Assembly: GCF_030316845.1 (NCBI RefSeq)
Contig: NZ_JASZYS010000013.1
Location: 1-64,000, forward strand
Reading direction: 5' to 3'
Length of the DNA stretch: 64,000 nucleotides
Origin: Variovorax davisae
Lineage (GTDB): Bacteria; Pseudomonadota; Gammaproteobacteria; Burkholderiales; Burkholderiaceae_C
In this document: positions 36,357-43,948 of the stretch, in pieces
Numbering within the stretch: position 1 is the stretch's first letter
Layout: every line of letters starts with the position of its first letter
Position numbers and translations under genes: made by a program
Notes under the pieces: model-generated
Seen by the model: the letters and a program-made list of their open reading frames with translations, nothing else
Databases searched by the model: none
Told to the model about the DNA's origin: nothing

Positions 36357-37980
36357 AGCGGCGGGCGCCTCCGGCAGCTTCGCGCCGCTGCGCCAGCCGG
36401 TGTTCGCGGTCCTGTGGGCGGCCACCGTGCTCGGCAATGTCGGCAGTTTCATGCGCGACGTCGCCAGCGCCTGGATGGTCACCGAGCTGTCGGCCAGCCC
36501 GACCGCCGTGGCGCTGGTCCAGACCGCGGCCACCCTGCCGATCTTCCTGCTGGCGATCCCGGCCGGCGTGCTGTCGGACATCCTCGACCGGCGCCGCTTC
36601 CTGATCTTCATCCAGCTGGTGCTGGCGGCGGTCAGCGGCACGCTGCTGCTGCTGGCGAGCACCAAGTCGCTGACCGTCGAGTACCTGATCGCGCTGACCT
36701 TCGTCGGCGGCATCGGCGCCGCGCTGATGGGGCCGACCTGGCAGTCGATCGTGCCCGAGCTGGTGCCGCGCGCCGACCTCAAGAACGCGGTGGCGCTCAA
36801 CTCGCTCGGCATCAACATCGCGCGCGCCATCGGGCCGGCGGCCGGCGGCCTGCTGCTGGCGAGCTTCGGCGCCGCCACGGCCTACGGCGCCGACGTGCTG
36901 AGCTATGTGTTCGTGGTCGCCGCGCTTTTGTGGTGGAAGCGGCCGCCGACGCCCGACACCGGGCTGTCGGAGCAGTTCTTCGGCGCCTTCCGGGCCGGCC
37001 TGCGCTATGCCCGCGCCAGCCACGAGCTGCACGTGGTGCTGCTGCGCGCGGCGGTGTTCTTCCTGTTCGCGAGCTCGGTCTGGGCGCTGCTGCCGCTGGT
37101 GGCGCGCCGGATGCTCGGCGGCACGGCGGGCTTCTACGGGCTGATGCTGGGCGCGGTGGGCGTCGGCGCGATCCTCGGCGCCTTGCTGCTGCCGCGGCTG
37201 CGCGCCAGGCTCGACGCCGATGGCCTGGTGCTGCTGGCCTCGCTGCTGTCGGCGCTGGTGATGGCGCTGCTGGCCGGCGCGCCGCCGCAATGGGCGGCGG
37301 TGCTGCTGATGTTGGTGCTGGGCGGCGGCTGGATCATCGCGCTCACCACGCTCAACGGCGTGGCCCAGGGTGTGCTGCCGAACTGGGTGCGCGGCCGCGG
37401 CCTGGCGATCTACCTGACGGTCTTCAACGGCGCCATGGCCGCCGGCAGCCTGGGCTGGGGCCTGGTGGCGCAGAAGATGGGCGTGCCGGCCACCCTGCTG
37501 GTCGGTGCCGCTGGCTTGACGGTGGTGGCCTTCGTCTTCCACCGCGTGCGGCTGCCGACCGGCGAGGCCGACCTGCAGGCCTCCAACCACTGGCCCGAAC
37601 CCCTGCTCGACGCGCCGGTGGCCAACGACCGCGGGCCCGTGATGGTGCAGATCGAATACCGCATCCGCAAGGAAGACCGGCCGGCCTTCTTGCAGGCCCT
37701 GAAGGCGATGTCGATGGAGCGCCGCCGCGACGGCGCCTACGCCTGGGGCATCACCGAGCACACCCACGAGCCCGAGCGCCTGATGGAGTGGTTCCTGGTG
37801 GAATCGTGGGCCGAGCACCTGCGCCAGCACCAGCGGGTGTCGAAGGCCGACGCCGACCTCCAGCACGAGGCGGTGCGCTTCCACATCGGGCCGGAGGCGC
37901 CGGTGGTGCATCACTTCCTGGCGCTGGAACTGGACGCCGTGCGCGACGACCACGCCGCGGCGCCGGCTGCCGCGGCCTAG
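36343..37980 (+). CDS. MFS transporter (MFS_3, enterobactin-exporter type) with C-terminal soluble domain
   Basis: 545 residues. Residues about 15-410 hold 11-12 membrane helices with the MFS loop PAGVLSDILDRRRF (about 78-91, motif A) and a second half starting near LRYARASHELHVVLLRA. The last 115 residues (from about VMVQIEYRIRKEDRPAFLQA) form a soluble domain resembling a dimeric alpha/beta barrel of the antibiotic-monooxygenase type, a tail known in the MFS_3 family. It would export a small molecule, possibly a product of the amidohydrolase operon. Its end overlaps by four bases the convergent small repeat protein. Confidence 0.88.
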   Translation: MSADKAAGASGSFAPLRQPVFAVLWAATVLGNVGSFMRDVASAWMVTELSASPTAVALVQTAATLPIFLLAIPAGVLSDILDRRRFLIFIQLVLAAVSGTLLLLASTKSLTVEYLIALTFVGGIGAALMGPTWQSIVPELVPRADLKNAVALNSLGINIARAIGPAAGGLLLASFGAATAYGADVLSYVFVVAALLWWKRPPTPDTGLSEQFFGAFRAGLRYARASHELHVVLLRAAVFFLFASSVWALLPLVARRMLGGTAGFYGLMLGAVGVGAILGALLLPRLRARLDADGLVLLASLLSALVMALLAGAPPQWAAVLLMLVLGGGWIIALTTLNGVAQGVLPNWVRGRGLAIYLTVFNGAMAAGSLGWGLVAQKMGVPATLLVGAAGLTVVAFVFHRVRLPTGEADLQASNHWPEPLLDAPVANDRGPVMVQIEYRIRKEDRPAFLQALKAMSMERRRDGAYAWGITEHTHEPERLMEWFLVESWAEHLRQHQRVSKADADLQHEAVRFHIGPEAPVVHHFLALELDAVRDDHAAAPAAAA

Positions 37981-38303
37981 CCTGGATCGGCCGCCGCGCC
38001 GGGCCCGCCGGGGTCCGGCGTCGACGGTGCCGTGACCTGCTCCACGACACGGATGCGGCGAACCACGAGTTCGTCGATCTCCAGGCGCCGGATGCGGGCC
38101 CGGCCGACGACGAGCCGGCCGACGGACAAGGCGCCGATGGCCAAGGCACCGAAGGCCAGGGCGCCGACCGCGATCGAGCCCAAGGCGGTGGTGCCGATGG
38201 CCTGCGCGCCCGTCGCGGTGGCCGGGACGGCCCGGGCGCGGGCGGACCTGCGCTTCATGGCGATTCGCCTTCCGACAACGGCGCTGGGGGGCATCGGTTC
38301 CAT
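37977..38303 (-). CDS. Small short-period repeat protein, unknown function
   Basis: 108 residues; the ATG at 38303 has an AGGAG site six bases upstream, which supports it as a real gene. The middle shows five- to six-residue repeats of the form GALAFGALAIGALSVG, then GRLVVGRARIRRLEIDELVV, like a small right-handed beta-solenoid or pentapeptide-like protein. The N-terminus is basic (MKRRSARARA) and the C-terminus Pro-rich. It lies just downstream of the AraC-type gene on the same strand, 62 bases away. Function is unknown. Confidence 0.6.
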   Translation of the reverse strand: MEPMPPSAVVGRRIAMKRRSARARAVPATATGAQAIGTTALGSIAVGALAFGALAIGALSVGRLVVGRARIRRLEIDELVVRRIRVVEQVTAPSTPDPGGPGAAADPG

Positions 38304-38365
38304 GGCAACTCCTGGAGCAAACGTGGGCTGACCCGCATTCTGACGCGCGCGCACGGCGGCGGCCG

Positions 38366-39319
38366 TCAGGTCGCGAAGCGCCGCCTGTATTCCACCAGGC
38401 TCACGCCCAGACGCCGGCCGAAGGCGCGCCTGAAACCGTCGACGCTGGCATAGCCCACCGCATCCGCGAGCCGCTTGGCGGGCAGGTCCGACGCTTCGGC
38501 CAGGCGGCGGGCGGCGTCGATGCGCGCGTTCTCGACGAACTCGGCCGGCGTGGTCCCGGCCTCGCTGCGGAAGGTCCGCGCGAAGCTTCGCTCGCTCATG
38601 CCCGCATGGCGGGCCAGGGCGGGCACGGACAGGTCGTCCTTCAGGTTCGCCAGCACATGCGCCTGCACCTCGCGCACGCTGGAGCGCTCGGCCGTCTGCG
38701 CCGCCAGGTGGGCGCTGAACTGGCTCTGGCCGCCGGGGCGCTTGAGGAACATCACCAGTTCGCGCGCCACGCGCAGCGCGAGTTCGCGGCCGTGGTCGTC
38801 CTCCACCATCGCCAGGGCCAGGTCCATGCCGGCCGTCACGCCGGCGGAAGTGAAGAGCTTGCCGTCCTTCACGTAGATGGCGTCGGCCTCGACGCTGGCC
38901 AGCGGGCAGGCCGCCGCCAGCCGGGCCGTGGCGTTCCAGTGGGTCGCCACCCGCTTGCCGTCGAGCAGCCCGGCCGCCGCCAGCACGAAGGCGCCGCTGC
39001 AGACCGAGCCATAGCGCCGCACGGTGCGGGACTGGCGGCGCAGCCAGTCGTACAGCGCCGGGTCGCCGGCCATGTCCTCGATGTCGGGGCTGCCCGCGAC
39101 CAGCAAGGTGTCGATGCGCCCGCGCTGGGTCGCCACGGTCGCGTCGACGGCCAGGCGCAAGCCGTTGCTGCTCCTGAGCAGGCCGGCGCCGGTGCCGATC
39201 ACCTGCACCCGGTAGGCGGCGGGCCGGCCGAGCTGGCGCGCCGCCTCGGCGAACACGTCCGCAGGCCCGGCCACGTCGAGCAGCTGGACCCGGGGAAAGG
39301 CGAGGATGGCGATGCGCAT
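38366..39319 (-). CDS. AraC-family regulator with GATase1-like (DJ-1/PfpI) sensor domain
   Basis: 317 residues from the ATG at 39319. The N-terminal half (about 1-180) is a class I amidotransferase-like domain (MRIAILAFPRVQLLDVAGPADVF, then the elbow VCSGAFVLAAAGLLDG). The C-terminal AraC double helix-turn-helix (about 215-317) has LSVPALARHAGMSERSFARTF and DAVGYASVDGFRRAFGRR. Such GlxA/FtrA-type regulators sense small amines or metabolites. The divergent neighbour is a TehA-like channel, and the 106 bp gap holds a 10 bp inverted repeat plus a third half-copy, so regulation of that channel is likely. Confidence 0.9.
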   Translation of the reverse strand: MRIAILAFPRVQLLDVAGPADVFAEAARQLGRPAAYRVQVIGTGAGLLRSSNGLRLAVDATVATQRGRIDTLLVAGSPDIEDMAGDPALYDWLRRQSRTVRRYGSVCSGAFVLAAAGLLDGKRVATHWNATARLAAACPLASVEADAIYVKDGKLFTSAGVTAGMDLALAMVEDDHGRELALRVARELVMFLKRPGGQSQFSAHLAAQTAERSSVREVQAHVLANLKDDLSVPALARHAGMSERSFARTFRSEAGTTPAEFVENARIDAARRLAEASDLPAKRLADAVGYASVDGFRRAFGRRLGVSLVEYRRRFAT

Positions 39320-39337
39320 GGCGGGAAAAGCCCGATG

Positions 39338-39418
39338 TTTGGCAGCAAACGCCCGCAGCGGGGCATGAAGCACGTCGGAGTTTGGCAGAAACTAGCAGCA
39401 CCTGCAAATTCTGCCAAA
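39338..39418. promoter_or_regulatory. Inverted repeat operator between AraC-type gene and TehA-like gene
   Basis: TTTGGCAGAA (39381-39390) and TTCTGCCAAA (39409-39418) are perfect 10 bp arms around 18 bases. A further TTTGGCAG copy lies at 39338-39345, 43 bp upstream of the first arm. The right arm overlaps the AAGGA ribosome site of the TehA-like gene. The GGCA/TGCC core suits AraC/GATase1 regulators. Confidence 0.55.
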
Positions 39419-39425
39419 GGACCCC

Positions 39426-40421
39426 ATGCAAGCCCCGTCGATGGACCCCTCGCACCCGATCGCTGAACCGTCCAGAAAGTCCTCGGTTCGGAACCTGCCC
39501 GTCAACCTGTTCGCCTCGGTCATGGGGCTCTCGGGCCTGGCCCTGGCCTGGCGCCTGGCGCACGACCGCTTCGGTGCGCCGGGCATCGTCGGCGAGGCCA
39601 TCGGCGCCTTCGCGCTGGGCGTCTTCGTGCTCGTCGCGCTGGGCTACCTGACGAAAATCGCCAGGCATCCGCAGGCCGTGCGGGCGGAGTTCCATCACCC
39701 GGTGGCCGGCAACTTCTTCGGCACCATCGCGATCTCGGTGCTGTTGCTGTCGGCGGTCGTCGAGCCCTACAGCGCGCCCGCGGCGCGGGCGAGCTGGACC
39801 GTCGGCGTGCTGGCGGCCTTTGCGCTCAGCTTCGTCGCCGTGTCGCGCCTGCTCAAGGGCCAGGTCGACGCCTCGCACGCGATGCCGGCCTGGCTGATCC
39901 CGGGCGTCGCGACGCTGGACATCGCCGTCACCGGCGGCCGCATGCCGATGGCCTGGGCCCCCGAGATCAACCTGTTCGCCGGCGCCGTCGGCGCCGTGCT
40001 GGCGCTGGTGCTGTTCGCGATGATCGTCAGCCGGCTGGTGCATCGCGACCCGCTGGCGCCGGCCATGACGCCGTCGCTGATGATCCTGGTGGCGCCCTTC
40101 GCGGTCGGCTTCCTCGCCTACGTCAACATCGTCGGCGGCATCGACCGGTTCGCCGCATTGCTCTTCTACTTCGCGCTGTTCATGTTCGCGGTGGTGGCGC
40201 CCAAGGTGTTCCGCCGCGGCATCGGGTTTTCTGCGGCCTGGTGGGCGATCGGCTTCCCGATGGCGGCGCTGGTCAACGCGGCCCTGAAGTACGCGGACTT
40301 CCGCGCCAGCGGGCCGCACGGGGTGCTCGCCGCGGTGCTGCTCGGCCTGCTGAGCCTCGCCTTGGCGGTTCTCACGGTGCGCACCGTGCGCAGCGCGCTC
40401 GACGGGGCGCTGTTCGCCTGA
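39426..40421 (+). CDS. TehA/SLAC1-type anion channel (TDT family)
   Basis: 331 residues with about ten hydrophobic helices. The start is supported by AAAGGA just before the ATG. Family features include NLPVNLFASVMGLSGLALAW (about 23-42), FHHPVAGNFFGTIAIS (about 90-105), IPGVATLDIAV and FFxxF-type aromatic helices near FAALLFYFALFMF. TehA proteins are trimeric anion channels or exporters linked to tellurite resistance or dicarboxylate movement; the substrate here is unknown. Regulated, by inference, through the divergent AraC-type gene and the inverted repeat that overlaps its ribosome site. Confidence 0.87.
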   Translation: MQAPSMDPSHPIAEPSRKSSVRNLPVNLFASVMGLSGLALAWRLAHDRFGAPGIVGEAIGAFALGVFVLVALGYLTKIARHPQAVRAEFHHPVAGNFFGTIAISVLLLSAVVEPYSAPAARASWTVGVLAAFALSFVAVSRLLKGQVDASHAMPAWLIPGVATLDIAVTGGRMPMAWAPEINLFAGAVGAVLALVLFAMIVSRLVHRDPLAPAMTPSLMILVAPFAVGFLAYVNIVGGIDRFAALLFYFALFMFAVVAPKVFRRGIGFSAAWWAIGFPMAALVNAALKYADFRASGPHGVLAAVLLGLLSLALAVLTVRTVRSALDGALFA

Positions 40422-40532
40422 GCCGGGTCCGAGATCGGGCAGGGCCCTGCTCCAGGGCCCGCTGGGGTTGCATGGCGGCCGAGATGGGGTGCAGCATGGC
40501 GGTCCGGCCGACTTTCACCCAAGGAGCCCCGC

Positions 40533-41261
40533 ATGATCACGAACGCCACCGCCGGCACCAACGTGCAGGAAATCGCCACCGGCATCTACCGCATCAACAC
40601 CCCCGTGCCACTGCCCGATGGCCAGCGCTTCAGCTTCAACCAGTACCTGCTGGTGGACGACGATCCGCTGCTGTTCCATACCGGCCCGCGTCAGCTGTTC
40701 CCGCTGGTGAGCGAGGCGATCGGCCGCGTGGTGCCGATCGAGCGGCTGCGCTACCTGGCGCTGTCGCACGTGGAGGCCGACGAATGCGGCGCGATCAACC
40801 TGCTGCTGGCCGCCGCCCCGCGCGCGGTGCCGCTGTGCGGGCAGGTCGCGGCCATGGTCTCGATGGGCGACCTGGCCGACCGGCCGCCGCGTGCGCTGGC
40901 CGATGGCGAAGAGCTGGCGCTGGGGGCCCACACGGTGCGCTGGTTCGACATGCCCCATGTGCCGCACGGCTGGGAATGCGGGCTCATGATGGACACCCGC
41001 ACCCGGACCCTGTTCTGCGGCGACCTGTTCACGCAGTCGGGGCCGAGCGAGCAGGCCTTGACCGAGGCCGACATCCTCGGCCCCAGCGAGGCCTTCCGCC
41101 AGCAGATGGACTATTTCGCCCACGCGCCGCAGACCGCGGCGCTGCTGGCCGGTCTGGCCGCGCATGCGCCGCAGGTGCTGGCCTGCATGCACGGCAGCGC
41201 CTGGCAGGGCGACGGCGGCGCGCTGCTGCGCCAGCTGGCGGAGGCGGTCGCGCCGCATTGA
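40533..41261 (+). CDS. MBL-fold metallo-hydrolase (flavodiiron/ODP-like)
   Basis: 242 residues. The metal-binding region reads LSHVEADECGA (about 71-81), the HxExD variant found in oxygen-reducing flavodiiron proteins and ODP sensors rather than the hydrolase HxHxDH. Later ligand regions are MPHVPHGWECG (about 140-150), CGDLFTQSGP (about 165) and MHGSAWQGDG near the end. Without a flavodoxin domain it could be an oxygen- or NO-sensing diiron protein. It is monocistronic and convergent with the radical SAM gene, 15 bases away. Confidence 0.82.
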   Translation: MITNATAGTNVQEIATGIYRINTPVPLPDGQRFSFNQYLLVDDDPLLFHTGPRQLFPLVSEAIGRVVPIERLRYLALSHVEADECGAINLLLAAAPRAVPLCGQVAAMVSMGDLADRPPRALADGEELALGAHTVRWFDMPHVPHGWECGLMMDTRTRTLFCGDLFTQSGPSEQALTEADILGPSEAFRQQMDYFAHAPQTAALLAGLAAHAPQVLACMHGSAWQGDGGALLRQLAEAVAPH

Positions 41262-41276
41262 GCGCCGACGACGGGC

Positions 41277-42308
41277 CTACGGCGCCCTGTGCAGCAGCAC
41301 CGGCACCGGCACCCGGGCGGCGCGCGCGCGCAACTGGCCGCAGCCGCCATCGACGTCCTGGCCGGCCGAATAGCGCAGCTTGGTGAGGACGCCGCGCGCG
41401 TGCAGCGTGCGGGCGATCTGCTGGCAGCGCTCCCACGACGGGCGGCCGAAGGGCACGCCGTCGACCGCGTTGAAGGGGATCAGGTTCAGCACGCCGTACT
41501 TGCCGGCGAGCAGGCCGACGATCCCCTCCATCTCGTCCTCGCCGTCGTTGACGCCTTCCAGCAGCGTCCACTGGTACTGGATCGGGTAGCCGGTCGCCCG
41601 GGCATAGCGCTCGCCGGCGGCGACCAGTTCCGCGGGCGTCAGGTTCGGCGCCCGCGGCAGCAGCTTCCTGCGCAGCGCGGCCTTGGTGGTGTGCAACGAA
41701 AGGGCCAGCGCCGGCCTGACGCGTTCCTGCTGCAGGCGCTCGAACACGCGCGGATCGCCAACGGTGGAGAACACCAGGTTCTTGTGGCCGATGTCGCCGG
41801 CGGTGCCGAGCAGGTCGATCGCCTCGATCACGTTGTCCAGGTTGTGGGCCGGCTCGCCCATGCCCATGAACACCACCTTGCGCACCGGGCGCCGCGCCCG
41901 TGCGAGGGCGACCTGGGCGACGATCTCGGCGCTGCCGACCTGGCGCAGCAGGCCGTCGCGGCCGGTCATGCAGAACTGGCAGCCGACGGCACAGCCGACC
42001 TGCGAGGAGACGCACAGGCCGTCGCGCGGCAGCAGCACGCTCTCGACGGTCTGGCCGTCCGCCAGGGCGACCAGCAGCCGCTCGGAGCCATCGGCGCCGG
42101 GATGGACCGCGTGGATGCGCGCCAGCCCCGCCAGCTCGGCTTCGATGGCCGGCAGGGCGGCCAGCAGCGAGGACGGAAAGAAGGTGTCCGGGCGGCGCCG
42201 GCCGCTGTCCCGGGGCAGGGCATGGGACCACAGCCGCAGGATCCGGTGCTCGTGGAGGGGGCCGGCGCCGGCATCCCGCATTCGCCGTTGGAGTTCGTGG
42301 ATTCGCAT
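41277..42308 (-). CDS. RlmN/Cfr-family radical SAM rRNA methyltransferase
   Basis: 343 residues from the ATG at 42308; starts at 42383 or 42401 would be longer, but none has a ribosome site. The radical SAM motif CAVGCQFC (Cys106, 110, 113) is intact. So are MGMGEPAHNLDNV, SLHTTKAALRRKLLP and the C-terminal Cys in DVDGGCGQLRA that forms the methyl-transfer intermediate. RlmN methylates A2503 of 23S rRNA and some tRNAs. The neighbourhood is not the usual rlmN setting (ndk, pilW, hisS, ispG), and the protein is shorter than typical RlmN. It may therefore be a second, diverged copy; a Cfr-like or different target cannot be excluded. Confidence 0.85.
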   Translation of the reverse strand: MRIHELQRRMRDAGAGPLHEHRILRLWSHALPRDSGRRRPDTFFPSSLLAALPAIEAELAGLARIHAVHPGADGSERLLVALADGQTVESVLLPRDGLCVSSQVGCAVGCQFCMTGRDGLLRQVGSAEIVAQVALARARRPVRKVVFMGMGEPAHNLDNVIEAIDLLGTAGDIGHKNLVFSTVGDPRVFERLQQERVRPALALSLHTTKAALRRKLLPRAPNLTPAELVAAGERYARATGYPIQYQWTLLEGVNDGEDEMEGIVGLLAGKYGVLNLIPFNAVDGVPFGRPSWERCQQIARTLHARGVLTKLRYSAGQDVDGGCGQLRARAARVPVPVLLHRAP

Positions 42309-42395
42309 GCGCTGCCAGGAAGAAATGGACAGATTGTGCAATGGGATCGCGAGGGTCCCTTCCCGCCCCGGCGCGAAGCTCATAGACTCGCCGCC

Positions 42396-42764
42396 ATGCA
42401 TATTGACAAGCGGGAACTTCTCACGCGGCCGCGCAAGCTGCCGGCGTTTTCGGTCGAGCTTCGCGCCCCGGTGGGCTTCGAATTCAAGATCGGCCAACGG
42501 TTCATGCTGGGCCTGCCGGACATCGACAAGCACATCGAGGCGCCAGGCGACGACGTGCCCCTCAAGCCGATGGACGGCGTCGAAGTCCGCGCCGTCACGG
42601 CGGCCACCCAGCGCAAGGTGCTGCTGCGCGCCCACTACAGCGGGGCCACCGTCAATGTGCTGGTCGTCGCGGTCGCGCCGACGCCGACCTATTCGGGCAA
42701 TCGCGACGCGGTCTGGAAAGAGGCTGCCGCCACCGCCCGGGTCGTGTTCGGCGAGGCGGCGTAG
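42396..42764 (+). CDS. Small conserved protein, unknown function
   Basis: 122 residues starting MHIDKRELLTRPRKLPAFSV. No signal peptide or membrane segment is seen. The region KIGQRFMLGLPDIDKHIE is notable, and the second half looks beta-rich (VEVRAVTAATQRKVLLRAHY). I do not recognise a family. It is divergent from the radical SAM gene (87 bp gap) and convergent with acylphosphatase, 24 bases away. GC-rich third positions throughout support coding. Confidence 0.55.
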   Translation: MHIDKRELLTRPRKLPAFSVELRAPVGFEFKIGQRFMLGLPDIDKHIEAPGDDVPLKPMDGVEVRAVTAATQRKVLLRAHYSGATVNVLVVAVAPTPTYSGNRDAVWKEAAATARVVFGEAA

Positions 42765-42788
42765 CCGGCCGTCGAGCCTCCATCGCGT

Positions 42789-43076
42789 CTAGACCGTCGC
42801 GCGCTGTTCGAAGCCCGCGGGCGCCGGGGCCGGTCCGGGCGGCGCCAGCACATCCACCCGATCGACGCGCGCCTGCGGCGGGCCGCGCTGCGCCCACTGC
42901 ACCAGCGCCTCCACCGCCGGGGCATCGCCGACCGCCAGGGCCTCCACCGTGCCGTCGCGCCGGTTGCGCACCCAGCCGCGCACGCCCAGCGCCTCGGCGG
43001 CCTGGGCCATCGACCAGCGGTAGCCCACGCCCTGCACGGCGCCGTGGATGAGCAGGTGCTTCTGGACGGCGGACAT
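42789..43076 (-). CDS. acyP: Acylphosphatase
   Basis: 95 residues, the family length. The active-site Arg is in HGAVQGVGYRWSMAQ (about 11-25), and the catalytic Asn follows in GWVRNRRDGTVEALAVG (about 34-50). Acylphosphatase hydrolyses acyl phosphates such as acetyl phosphate and 1,3-bisphosphoglycerate in the cytosol. It lies downstream of the pirin gene on the same strand with a 13-base gap, so it is probably co-transcribed. Confidence 0.93.
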   Translation of the reverse strand: MSAVQKHLLIHGAVQGVGYRWSMAQAAEALGVRGWVRNRRDGTVEALAVGDAPAVEALVQWAQRGPPQARVDRVDVLAPPGPAPAPAGFEQRATV

Positions 43077-43089
43077 CCCGGCACTCTAG

Positions 43090-43809
43090 CTACATCGAAG
43101 GCCGTTCGCGCGGCCGCAGGTCGAACACCAGCACCTCGGCCTGGTCGCCCTTGGCGAACCGGAGCTGCCGCTCGTCGCGGATCCGGGCGCCGTCGCCCTG
43201 GCCGAGCCGCTCGCCGTTGACCTCGACGCTGCCGCGCGCCACGTGCACGTAGGCATAGCGGTCGGGATCGAGCTGCAAGGTGGCGCTCTCGGCACCATCG
43301 AAGAGGCCGGCATGGACGCGGGTGTTCTGGTGCACCGACAGCGAGCCTTGCGCGCTCTCGGGCGAGACGATCAGGCGCAGCTTGCCGCGCTTCTCGGCGG
43401 CGCTGAAGTGCACCTGCTGGTAGCGCGGCACCGCGCCGCGGACCGAGGGCACGAGCCAGATCTGCAGGAAGTGCACCGGGTCGGTCTTCGAATGGTTGAA
43501 CTCGCTGTGGCGCACGCCGGTGCCGGCCGTCATCAGCTGCACGTCGCCGGGGCGGATGACCGAGCCGGTGCCCATCGAGTCGCGGTGCTCCAGCGCACCG
43601 TCGAGCACGTACGACATGATCTCCATGTCCCGGTGCGGGTGGGTGCCGAAACCCTGTTCGGGCGCCACCCGGTCGTCGTTGATCACCAGCAGGTCGGAAA
43701 AGCCCTGCTGCTTCGGGTCGTGGTAGTGGCCAAAGGAGAAGGTGTGGCGCGACTTGAGCCAGCCGTGGTCGGCGAGGCCGCGTTGGTCTGCCTTGCGGAG
43801 TTCGATCAT
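43090..43809 (-). CDS. Pirin-family cupin protein (YhaK-like)
   Basis: 239 residues from the ATG at 43809, which has AAGGA 8-12 bases upstream. Two cupin domains are present. The first holds the iron-binding HPHRDMEIMSYVLDGALEH (about 57-75), then GVRHSEFNHS (about 97-106). Pirins with this site often have quercetinase activity or act as redox sensors; YhaK lacks clear enzyme activity. It is divergent from a LysR-type gene with a strong palindrome between, and acylphosphatase follows. Confidence 0.9.
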   Translation of the reverse strand: MIELRKADQRGLADHGWLKSRHTFSFGHYHDPKQQGFSDLLVINDDRVAPEQGFGTHPHRDMEIMSYVLDGALEHRDSMGTGSVIRPGDVQLMTAGTGVRHSEFNHSKTDPVHFLQIWLVPSVRGAVPRYQQVHFSAAEKRGKLRLIVSPESAQGSLSVHQNTRVHAGLFDGAESATLQLDPDRYAYVHVARGSVEVNGERLGQGDGARIRDERQLRFAKGDQAEVLVFDLRPRERPSM

Positions 43810-43899
43810 GGGCGTTCCTTTTGGGTGGTTTGTTCGATTAAATTCACGATTCAATACGCCTAGTATCTCGCTCGCTCATCGGTATTATGCTGACATTTT

Positions 43900-43939
43900 T
43901 TCGCTTCTATGATCGATAATTTCGATCATAAAAAGCGAA
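43900..43939. promoter_or_regulatory. Extended palindrome with LysR-type box, pirin/LysR divergent region
   Basis: TATGATCGA (43908-43916) and TCGATCATA (43922-43930) are perfect 9 bp arms around TAATT. They include the ATC-N9-GAT (T-N11-A type) LysR box. Outer arms TTCGCTT (43900-43906) and AAGCGAA (43933-43939) extend the symmetry with small bulges. The box ends 18 bases before the lysR-type start, suiting autoregulation and control of the pirin gene. Confidence 0.6.
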
Positions 43940-43948
43940 GGAGCCCCC

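Noticed and set aside
37977..40319. 780-residue minus-strand frame
   Set aside because: It covers the AraC gene out of frame and the TehA-like gene antisense. Only its last 108 codons, with their own ribosome site, look like a gene.
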